From an uncultured Taibaiella sp. (GTDB taxonomy: Bacteria > Bacteroidota > Bacteroidia > Chitinophagales > Chitinophagaceae): DNA of 28,128 bases. The translations under genes and the position numbers were made by a program. Under the pieces are notes generated by a model that made no database searches, was not told the DNA's origin, and saw nothing but the letters and a program-made list of their open reading frames with translations. Positions within the stretch are counted from its first letter, which is position 1; each line of letters opens with the position of its first letter. Positions 16,301 through 22,884 of this stretch are shown here, in pieces. Location: contig CAMPJV010000002.1 in the NCBI GenBank assembly GCA_946886975.1, forward strand, positions 1 to 28,128, given 5' to 3'.

Positions 16301-18534
16301 AACAGCCCGGGCAGATCCCAGGAAGCTGCATCCTGACCGGTAGCCGTCTGCCAGTTGGCCAACGTTGTCTGCGAACCGCCAGAGTAACCAATGTGGTTAG
16401 TGCCTGCGCCAGCCACATGATAGTTGTTGTTATTGGCCGTCCAGGTGGTGGATGAAGTATTCATGTACATGGCATAATTCACGCCAGAGCCGCCCCTCTT
16501 GATAGAGATGATGTTATTAAAGAACTCAAGGCCGCTGGCCGAGGTTGTCTGATAAATACCCCGCGTATTAGATGTGGTTGAGGTATTTGGATCATCCAGG
16601 GAAATCGTGTTGTGATAATACTTATAGTAATTAGACCCCGAGTTGTAGATCCCGTAAATCGTACCACTGCTGTTGATGTCGTAGATCAGGTTGTTACTGA
16701 TGATATTTTCATTACCCAGCGTTGCATCAGAGCTGCTGGTGTAAATAGGATAGGAAGTAGACGTGCTCGTGGGCATCGCATCAAACCCATTGTGGATCTT
16801 ATTCCTGGTAAAGTTCACATTGCGGTTAAGACCAGAGAAGATAATGCCTGCGAAAGTGGTAGACGTTGTCCTGGTAGGACGGGAAATGTCATTGCCCTCG
16901 ATATGCGCCGCGTTATTTCCATACAGGTAGATGCCATAAGCGTAGAAGTTCTTAATAACATTGTTTGTAATGGTGTTGTTTGTAACCAGCGGGGCTGCCG
17001 AATTACCATACATGACCATGCTGTAGTAACCTCCGTTCAAAGTGTTGCCTGTGAAGGTGTTCCAGTCGCAATTACTCCCTGCCGTAGTGGGAGAGCTAAG
17101 GGAACCACTCATGACTACCGGCACATAATTAGTGGACGAGATGGTGGAATCAACTGAGATCGTACAGTTTGCAAATGTATTGGAGTCTGCACTGTTCGTC
17201 AGATGGATGCCATAACCATATTCCGAAGTACTGTTTCCTGTTGCGACTATATTGAGATTGTTGACGGTCAGGTGATCAGTGCCATTGAGCCTGATACCGG
17301 CTCTTTCTGCGGTATTAGTTGATACAAAGCTTAACGTTGCACCATTTCCATTTACCGTGATCGTATTTGTTGCGGTGGTATTTATATCATCCAGCAGGAA
17401 CTGATCATTAGTGTAAGTGCCGGCAGCGACATTGAACACCACAGGACCTGAGATACCGCAGTTGATAGCCGAGGCTGCAGCCGCGAATGACTGGAAGTTG
17501 GTGGAAGAGGCAGGCTGTGTAACGTCAATAGTGTACGTTCCACCCGCAAAAAGGGGCGGAGTAGTCACAAGGATCGTGTCGGAATAAACTGTGGAAGCGC
17601 CACAGGTTACGGCCGCACGATAATATGTAGAACTTGTAATGGTAGTTGATAGTGAGGGTGAAGGGGCTGCAGCTGCTACGGCAGTAAATGGACCAGTGGC
17701 CGAAGCCGAACCTTCCCACTGGTAAGTCTGGCCGGTTCCCATGGAGTTGCCAGTGAGGGAAAGCTGGATTGTGCTGCCTGAACAAACGTTGGATGCAGAG
17801 GCACTACCTACACCAGCCGTTGGAGGACTAACGCAGGGAAGCGCAGGGACAAATGTAATAGACCCGGTAAAGAACCTTGGACTATTTGTGGCTCCATAGC
17901 CTACATAAGCACTGTTGATCTGGAAGTCACCGACGATGAGCGCAACACCATTTGACGTGAAAGTATTTGGAGACGCTGTACCAGGGCCGGTGCCGCTGTA
18001 GCGGCGGGAACCCGTGGTGTGCAGCGCAAAACGATACATCGTATTGGCGGGAATGAGGAAATTCATGCCCGAGATAACCGTATTCACGGCAAGAGTAGAT
18101 GAACCAATCCCTGAGACGGTGTTGGAAGCGATCTGGTTCCAGGTGGGTGTGGTAAGTGTACCCGGAGTGCCACTTAAAGAAGAAGTACTGTAATATAGCG
18201 TAAAAGTCTTCCCGTTATCGGTGCTGCTGGTCCAGTCGCCAACATCTGTAAGCAACACAGCAACAGGGGAAGTGTTGCTAATGATAAAAGTAATCGGCTG
18301 GCCTGTTCCTCCACTGTTGGTGCCTGTGTAGCCAGAACTTCCTACAGTGGTGTTTATTGTTGTCTGCGCAAAAACAGAACTAAATGTGCTGGCTATGCAG
18401 CATAAGAAAAGGGTCAGGAAATATCTTTTGATGTTTGTTTGAACACTGGAAACATTACCAGGCGTACCGTCTGGCCGCTTCGCTATGAGCGAACCGCATA
18501 CGGACATGCCTGAATTTGTATACAAATTCTTCAT
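13345..18534 (-). CDS. Giant T9SS-sorted surface protein with beta-helix, GEVED, Fn3 and MAM modules
   Basis: A 1,729-residue exported mosaic. The signal peptide has a long leader, with its hydrophobic core at about residues 38-56 (YFLTLFLCCIASTFSSVFAQ). Approximate domains are: N-terminal beta-rich domain 58-233; Ig-like 234-328; right-handed beta-helix 330-790 with many N-rich rungs (NTFTGNTLNGG, NNVIKNFYAYGIYLYGNN) closing in LGAYEF; second Ig-like 793-893; GEVED domain 896-1046 with the calcium-type DWDKNGVFD; Fn3 1049-1148; MAM domain 1150-1325 (LEFWYHMYG, GDISIDDISF); Fn3 1325-1415; a pre-peptidase C-like domain 1416-1545 (NDTCQNAVNITNG); an Fn3-like linker; and a type A sorting domain 1651-1729 (VVEALPNPVTDRV, GGLYFIKYTDNQ). 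It is likely a surface adhesin or carbohydrate-binding protein. Catalytic activity is not evident. It is monocistronic, with a strong terminator. Confidence 0.88.
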   Translation of the reverse strand: MKNLYTNSGMSVCGSLIAKRPDGTPGNVSSVQTNIKRYFLTLFLCCIASTFSSVFAQTTINTTVGSSGYTGTNSGGTGQPITFIISNTSPVAVLLTDVGDWTSSTDNGKTFTLYYSTSSLSGTPGTLTTPTWNQIASNTVSGIGSSTLAVNTVISGMNFLIPANTMYRFALHTTGSRRYSGTGPGTASPNTFTSNGVALIVGDFQINSAYVGYGATNSPRFFTGSITFVPALPCVSPPTAGVGSASASNVCSGSTIQLSLTGNSMGTGQTYQWEGSASATGPFTAVAAAAPSPSLSTTITSSTYYRAAVTCGASTVYSDTILVTTPPLFAGGTYTIDVTQPASSTNFQSFAAAASAINCGISGPVVFNVAAGTYTNDQFLLDDINTTATNTITVNGNGATLSFVSTNTAERAGIRLNGTDHLTVNNLNIVATGNSTSEYGYGIHLTNSADSNTFANCTISVDSTISSTNYVPVVMSGSLSSPTTAGSNCDWNTFTGNTLNGGYYSMVMYGNSAAPLVTNNTITNNVIKNFYAYGIYLYGNNAAHIEGNDISRPTRTTSTTFAGIIFSGLNRNVNFTRNKIHNGFDAMPTSTSTSYPIYTSSSDATLGNENIISNNLIYDINSSGTIYGIYNSGSNYYKYYHNTISLDDPNTSTTSNTRGIYQTTSASGLEFFNNIISIKRGGSGVNYAMYMNTSSTTWTANNNNYHVAGAGTNHIGYSGGSQTTLANWQTATGQDAASWDLPGLFSNAIAGDYTPGNAALDNLGTPVGITTDILNTPRNTTTPDLGAYEFTVPMCMGQPTAGTAFINADDTARECNGGNLSLTLQGFSIGAGIVMQWESSPVGQANWVAIPGAVNPIYNTTMAGPMDYRVIVTCQNGGFSAISNTVVALANPFYFCYCGPNTGTTLHTSTSNYTTNVEIPGTSLNHSTTSVGPGGYTFADPTISTNTATLSMGVPYTLNVTQSSTNANGEAWVDWDKNGVFDATEYYQLTKSGTISSGTITPPLTALTGLTGMRVRTIYSTTVTFGASGACSNVSTGRETQDYVITIGAAPTCFPPSGILSSAVTATAATITWTAAATPPANGYEYYYSTTNTNPAPSATPSGSVGAGITTAPLSGLTPVTTYYVWVRGVCGANDVSVWSGPESFTTACAPFTAPYTHDVESQTANTNSVMTACWNSLPTNSTGVYAWHVTGTGTTGSTNTGPNAAHSGSKYFFTEASYGSLNATAQLTTPLVNVSSLTTPMLEFWYHMYGPDMNKLIIEVFNGTTWNAIDSIVGQQQTAETDPWLVRNIVLSGYTGNIQARFTGVRGSSFGGDISIDDISFIQAPSCPAPSALSATAATSSASLDWTEQGSATQWQLEYGTIGFTQGSGTSAFVTTKPHPVSGLSSATQYDFYVRSICGPNDTSAWSGPMTFATIPPNDTCQNAVNITNGQVFTGTTAGATESMTSCNAATTTANDVWYSFTTGSVGGSVTVTVTTTGTMDVVMQGLSGTCGALTGMVPTASTTLTGTCIDGPAVGSEFGTYTVSPFTTYYVRVFGYVGAQGSFTIQATGTPLSIKLGGIKAMNVDNRNRIDWSSLSEDAGDYYELERSIDGRNFTTLTSVPAEGKASQYTYWDNEPVAGRNYYRLNMKTANGGSVYSEVVTAVMNGKGSFVVEALPNPVTDRVTVKLSGQQGADASILLTDISGKVIKVINSVSSETVIDMNNLAGGLYFIKYTDNQHSETIRVNKL

Positions 18535-18712
18535 GGTTTGTTTAATTGTAAATAGTTAATGTATTATCTCCCCAGCCAAAAAGCGTAGCCAGTGAAACAT
18601 GCGACTTCTCCGATCCCGCGCGGGGATGGATATGACTATACGACCCGAAACAGCTATACGAACTGATACACCAAGGGTGATTAGCTATACACTATATGAG
18701 CAGTATTGATAA

Positions 18713-19099
18713 CTAAGCCACAGGGGGACCCCGAAGACAGAAGTCCGGATGGGAGGCATTGGAAAGAAAAAGCTGTGGTAAAGAAGTGTGTTCTATGACA
18801 ACAGGATACTGCCTCACTGCAACCACCACAACAATCGGCGGAACATCAACAATATCCGCAGCCTTAAAGCGGGTCCTTATTTTTAGTTTCTTCTTTTCTG
18901 GAGCAGAGGATTTCGTCTTGAAGCCATCTTTCTGAACAGATGCTGTTTGGCTATTTACATCGCTAAATGAGAATATTGAAGCCCTGGCTTCACGACAGGG
19001 ATCAAACGCGCCATCCTCCTTGTGCAAGAAAACATTGAAGGAGATAAAGAACGCGAAGAATAAGTAAACAAGATGTATACCGTTTTTTCTCACCTCCAT
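18713..19099 (-). CDS. Small exported or membrane protein, Bacteroidota-type
   Basis: The frame extends to 19195, but the Met at 19099 gives a sensible product of 128 residues: a basic start (MEVRKNGIH), a hydrophobic helix at about residues 9-23 (LVYLFFAFFISFNVFL), then a polar region with a lysine cluster (EKKKLKIR) and a C-terminus ending in FCLRGPPVA. As I recall, small Bacteroidota proteins with an N-terminal signal or anchor and an LRGPP ending often sit near metal-efflux or outer-membrane genes. None is visible here, so the function is unknown. It is divergent from the DUF3817 gene. Confidence 0.55.
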   Translation of the reverse strand: MEVRKNGIHLVYLFFAFFISFNVFLHKEDGAFDPCREARASIFSFSDVNSQTASVQKDGFKTKSSAPEKKKLKIRTRFKAADIVDVPPIVVVVAVRQYPVVIEHTSLPQLFLSNASHPDFCLRGPPVA

Positions 19100-19276
19100 A
19101 AAAATAGGGAAATATGACCAATTGCCTGACACCTGTAGCTGCAGAATTGTTATAGAATTGTCAAAACAGCGCACCAGTAAGGGTTTCAGAGGCATATGTA
19201 AGCCAGGATTTAATTGCAGTTTAATTAGCCGGGATAATTACGCAACTAAATTGCAGAGGTGAGTAGAATATAAACT

Positions 19277-19284
19277 TAGCTTTG
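19277..19284 (+). promoter_or_regulatory. TAGCTTTG (-7-like) promoter element of the DUF3817 gene
   Basis: The octamer matches TAnnTTTG. An upstream TTG at 19251-19253 lies 23 nt before it, a little longer than the usual spacing. The GTG start of the gene is 24 nt downstream, leaving room for a short leader. Confidence 0.5.
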
Positions 19285-19308
19285 CGGGAACCATTTTGAA
19301 ACAGGGAA

Positions 19309-19623
19309 GTGAAAGAACTACTGAAAACTTCGTTAGGAAGGTTGAGACTATTAGGTATTGCCGAAGGGATATCTCTGCTGGTGCTGATGGGCATTGCGAT
19401 GCCATTAAAATATTTCGCGGGCCGGCCTGAAGCTGTGCAAATAACAGGATGGGCTCACGGCCTCTTGTTCGTGGCCTTTATCATGGCAGCCTTTGCAGCA
19501 TATCACGAATATAAGTGGCCGCTGAAGAAGCTGGCATTCGCTTTTGTAGCTGCCTTCTTTCCCTTCGGGACGTTCGTATTTGATGCACAACTGAAAAAAG
19601 ACAGCATAAGAATTCAGGGCTGA
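19309..19623 (+). CDS. DUF3817 domain-containing membrane protein
   Basis: A 104-residue inner-membrane protein of the DUF3817 family, with three hydrophobic helices at about residues 18-36, 45-64 and 74-92. Conserved family features are visible: LRLLGIAEGISLLVLMGIAM at the start, GWAHGLLFVAF in the second helix, and FFPFGTFVFDAQLKK near the end. The function of the family is unknown. The start is GTG at 19309, because no ATG occurs in frame between the promoter-like motif and the conserved N-terminus. The small gene at 19666 follows after 42 bp and may be cotranscribed. Confidence 0.85.
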   Translation: MKELLKTSLGRLRLLGIAEGISLLVLMGIAMPLKYFAGRPEAVQITGWAHGLLFVAFIMAAFAAYHEYKWPLKKLAFAFVAAFFPFGTFVFDAQLKKDSIRIQG

Positions 19624-19665
19624 GAGGGCTGGCATAATGTTTAAGCCATGTAATAAAAGAGTTGC

Positions 19666-19956
19666 ATGCCCAACAGAATACTTGCCATCCAATACAACAA
19701 CACAGATTGTCTTGTACATGTGTTCTTCACCGAAGAATACTTCACCATCAATGTCCTTGATCGTTCATTAGCGGAAGAGATCGGGTTCAGCAGCTTCTCT
19801 ATGAATCAGGAGGGAAGGCTCATCAACTCGCTCTCTCCTAAAGAATCTATTGATACACAAGCGGCGCTGGCGTTCTACGACGTGTTGCTGAACGGAAACG
19901 CTGAGCTCCTGCCGGCAGGCTTCGGGCAGACGCAGGAGCTTGCTAAAACCGGCTAG
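19666..19956 (+). CDS. Small hypothetical protein
   Basis: A 96-residue soluble, acidic product with no signal peptide or transmembrane helix. The first half looks like a beta hairpin (RILAIQYNNTDCLVHVFFTE) and the second a mixed region with SPKESIDTQAALAFYDVLL. I do not recognise a family. Protein-like composition, an ATG start and a position 42 bp after the DUF3817 gene in the same direction support a real gene. The opposite strand also has a partial open frame, but its composition is poor. Confidence 0.55.
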   Translation: MPNRILAIQYNNTDCLVHVFFTEEYFTINVLDRSLAEEIGFSSFSMNQEGRLINSLSPKESIDTQAALAFYDVLLNGNAELLPAGFGQTQELAKTG

Positions 19957-20004
19957 CTGCTGGCTATTGGCTGTTGGCCGTTAGCTGTTTGCTGTTGATA
20001 TTCA
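19954..20004. repeat. Degenerate tandem repeat of GGCTGTTxGC-type units
   Basis: Successive units read CTGCTGGC, TATTGGCTGTTGGC, CGTTAGCTGTTTGCTGTTG. This is a decayed short tandem array between two convergent genes. The same unit type is familiar from Bacteroidota intergenic spacers, but only this array is seen here. Confidence 0.5.
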
Positions 20005-20027
20005 GCTTGTACCTATTGTTGTTGAGA

Positions 20028-22004
20028 CTAGCGCCTGATGAATGGCATAGTGATACTCTTGCTTGCTGTGACCAGTTGGAGTGAATATATGCCCGGCGGT
20101 AGCTGAAAGAGGGACAGTTGCTTTTCAAGCTTTCCGTCTACCAGGGAAATGTCCTCACTGTGGATATGCCTGCCGGTAATGTCTCTTACCTGAATCTTTA
20201 CTTCGTTAACCAGGCTTGTTAAAGTACCGGAAATGGTGAAGATGCCGTCATTTGGGTTGGGTGATAAGTTTATCCCAGTGAGTAGTGCATCGTTAACAGT
20301 AGTAGGGATCACAAACATACTATCCTGTGCTGAACAGCCATTCGAATCGATGACAACGACGGAGTAAGTACCGGTTTGAAGAGGCGTATGGGAATTGGTG
20401 GTAGCGCCGGCAATAGGTGCAGCATTGTAATACCACTGATAAGAAGCAAACCCAGGCGCAAGATTCAGGGTCCCCCCGCTGAAAGACAGATTAACGACAG
20501 GTGCAGGATGGACGATAACGATGACAACTGAAGATGCGCTACGACATACTCCATCATCAATATCAACAGAATACGATCCAGCCTGTGTGCCAACGTAGGA
20601 CTGGCCCGTAGCACCTGGAATGAGCATACCGTTTTGTCGCCACTGCAATGTGTACATGAGACTGGCGGATGTAGCAGTAAGGATCACGCTGTCGCCGGTA
20701 CAAAAAGCGGAAGGGGTCGCGGGAGCTATTGCAACTGAAGGCAGTGCTTTAGGAGAGACCGCTAATGTTTGCTGAGTTCCGATGCTGCAAGTGTTACCTG
20801 CAGCAACCGAAATTACCCCGGCATTTGCTCCAGCCACTACCCTGATCGTATCTGAAAAGCTTGTTCCCGTCCAGCCCTGGGGGAGCGTCCACACGTAGGC
20901 TGTGGCACCTGAAACTGCAGGGACTACGTAGGAAATCGTATCTCTGGGGCAAGGATCTTGAACACCTCCTATAAACAGGGGCTGAGAAGGCGGAACAGAG
21001 CAAGCTGTGTATTTTGCAATGTTGGTTGCAGGAATTCCTCCTGCTGTCGGGAATTGACCAGCTGCGTATAGCTCGCCGTTGTGAACCGCAAGGGTGTTTA
21101 CGATACCGCTATTGCCGAACCCGCATGGAGCCCAGTAAGTACCATTCCATTTTACAACCTTATCTGTGCCTCCGGCATTTGCCAGATTGAAGTCGCCTGC
21201 GGCATAAAGATCTCCGTTGAGGACTGCCAGCGACTGAACTACCGGAGAAGGGCCGAGGTTATTCCCAACCGGTGCCCAGAATGACCCATTCCATTTCGCG
21301 ATACCACTCACAGAGGTGCCAGCTATAGAGGTGAAAGAACCACCAACAAAGAGCTCACCGTTATGGACTACCATAGCAGAAATGGGCGGGGCAATACTGG
21401 GAGCCGACGCACCAACTACAATGGTAGAAAACGATGTGTTATTCATCTTATTCAAGCCCACCCCACCGATGTACAGGTCGCCATTGTATTCCGCAAAAGT
21501 CGAAACATTACCAGAGGTTGATATCGAAACCCAGCTGGTTCCATCCCAACGGGCACAGGAGTGCTGATTGAATGGTCCACCTGAAATGTTCATTTGTGCT
21601 CCGGCATACAACTCGGAGTTGTAAACACCAAAGGCGGTTACGGGAGTCTCGAAATTCGATCCGATCATTGTGTAGTTGAACGAATCCAACTTGTGTATGT
21701 TGCTATAGGGCGGGAACCCAATGCTGCCGCCGACGTTGAACAGGCCAAGGTAGAGCTCTGAGTTGAAGGTGGTCATAGCAAAGACCATCTGCGGAGATCC
21801 CCCCGTGGGCGCCGACCAGGCAGATCCGTTCCATTTGGTAAGAGGAAATGCCCCACCGACGTACAGTTCATTGTTGTAGCTGATCATTGATGTTGCCCAA
21901 GCGGGTACACCTGCGCCAACAGCTGACCAGCTTTGGGCGTGGCCCCTGGAAACAAAGCATAAGAGCTGTGGTGTGAAAAGTAATATGCAGAGAAAGGTGC
22001 GCAT
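20028..22004 (-). CDS. T9SS-sorted surface protein with a seven-bladed propeller-like repeat domain
   Basis: A 658-residue exported protein. The signal peptide covers residues 1-23 (LCILLFTPQLLCFVSRGHAQ). Residues about 24-330 hold seven copies of a motif of the form [YFHL]N[NSG][ED]L[YF]xxG, for example YNNELYVGGAF, YNGDLYIGGVG, HNGELFVGGSF and HNGELYAAGQF. They alternate with KWNGSxW-type segments, which suggests a seven-bladed beta-propeller. Residues about 340-420 form a PKD-like domain (YVWTLPQGWTGTS), followed by two Ig-like modules each ending in a GSYSV or GTYSVVVIDSNG pattern. The last 80 residues are a type A sorting domain (NLSPNPNDGIFTI, PPGIYSLQLV). It is probably surface-exposed. 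Ligand or substrate is unknown. Confidence 0.87.
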   Translation of the reverse strand: MRTFLCILLFTPQLLCFVSRGHAQSWSAVGAGVPAWATSMISYNNELYVGGAFPLTKWNGSAWSAPTGGSPQMVFAMTTFNSELYLGLFNVGGSIGFPPYSNIHKLDSFNYTMIGSNFETPVTAFGVYNSELYAGAQMNISGGPFNQHSCARWDGTSWVSISTSGNVSTFAEYNGDLYIGGVGLNKMNNTSFSTIVVGASAPSIAPPISAMVVHNGELFVGGSFTSIAGTSVSGIAKWNGSFWAPVGNNLGPSPVVQSLAVLNGDLYAAGDFNLANAGGTDKVVKWNGTYWAPCGFGNSGIVNTLAVHNGELYAAGQFPTAGGIPATNIAKYTACSVPPSQPLFIGGVQDPCPRDTISYVVPAVSGATAYVWTLPQGWTGTSFSDTIRVVAGANAGVISVAAGNTCSIGTQQTLAVSPKALPSVAIAPATPSAFCTGDSVILTATSASLMYTLQWRQNGMLIPGATGQSYVGTQAGSYSVDIDDGVCRSASSVVIVIVHPAPVVNLSFSGGTLNLAPGFASYQWYYNAAPIAGATTNSHTPLQTGTYSVVVIDSNGCSAQDSMFVIPTTVNDALLTGINLSPNPNDGIFTISGTLTSLVNEVKIQVRDITGRHIHSEDISLVDGKLEKQLSLFQLPPGIYSLQLVTASKSITMPFIRR

Positions 22005-22111
22005 CTTTGCTGTAAGGCCAATGAACTGTGTTATATAAATATAAGTAAAGTATTGCGGAGGCGCAAACTGATGTCCTTTCGCGGTATGGCGGGAGATTAG
22101 GAAGGGAAAGT

Positions 22112-22840
22112 CTATTCCGGCTGGACTTCTTCTTCTACAACAGGTTCTATTTTTCGCTGGCTGTATTTTTCCATCTTACGCAGCATCCAAAGAGAGAAGG
22201 AGAGCCAGATGATGCCTACGGCGAAGCCGGCAAGGACGTCGCTGGCGTAGTGGACGCGGAGATAGATGCGGCTGAAGCCAATGAGCAGGATCAAAGAGGC
22301 GAGGGCTACGATTATGGTCCACTTGAGCCAGACGGTTTCGAGGTACTTATAGGCGAGGTAGATGAGCAGGCCGTAGAAGGCGAAGCTCATGAAGGAATGG
22401 CCGCTGGGAAAGCTGTAGCCAAGAGCCGGACGAAGTAAGGGGACAAGTGGACGAGCCCTGGAAAAGAATGCCTTTAGCAGGAACATCATGGCGGTACTGC
22501 TAAGCGCTATGGCAACTACCTTGATGGAATACCACCTGTGCCTCCTGATGAACAGAAAGTATCCGACCAGGACCAGGTTAGCGGGAATGAGAAAAGTGTG
22601 CGTGCCAAGGAAGGTAATGAACTCCATGACGGAAGTGTTGAACGGCGTAACATGCTGCTCCAGCCACTTGAACACATTGTGATCGAACTGCTCCTGCTTG
22701 TCTATGAATATCTGCTTGACCAGGAAGGAGAACAGCGAGATGGATAGGATGAACAGGCACAGCACAACGATCAGCTCAGCAGACAGAAGGCCTATAGCTG
22801 CAATGAACTTCTTTAGGGCGATACGGGTGCGTCTCAGCAT
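22112..22840 (-). CDS. PAP2 family (type 2 phosphatidic acid phosphatase) membrane protein
   Basis: A 242-residue inner-membrane phosphatase. The three PAP2 motifs are complete: KAFFSRARP at 123-131, PSGH at 145-148, and SRIYLRVHYASD at 190-201, giving the phosphate-binding arginines, the acid His148 and the nucleophile His197 with Asp201. Six hydrophobic segments match the family (about 18-42, 70-97, 105-122, 150-165, 172-189 and 203-220). Likely substrates are lipid phosphates such as phosphatidic acid, phosphatidylglycerol phosphate or undecaprenyl pyrophosphate; the sequence does not decide. The C-terminal tail is acidic (EPVVEEEVQPE). It lies 44 bp downstream of the protease gene on the same strand, so the two may share a transcript. 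Confidence 0.92.
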   Translation of the reverse strand: MLRRTRIALKKFIAAIGLLSAELIVVLCLFILSISLFSFLVKQIFIDKQEQFDHNVFKWLEQHVTPFNTSVMEFITFLGTHTFLIPANLVLVGYFLFIRRHRWYSIKVVAIALSSTAMMFLLKAFFSRARPLVPLLRPALGYSFPSGHSFMSFAFYGLLIYLAYKYLETVWLKWTIIVALASLILLIGFSRIYLRVHYASDVLAGFAVGIIWLSFSLWMLRKMEKYSQRKIEPVVEEEVQPE

Positions 22841-22884
22841 ATTATCAGCTAACTGTTGAAATCATGCCAAGGAATCCGGGCGCT

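Noticed and set aside
16612..17157. 181-codon plus-strand frame inside the giant surface protein gene
   Set aside because: Antisense shadow of repetitive Asn/Thr-rich codons; no recognisable domain, and the sense frame is a clear beta-helix.
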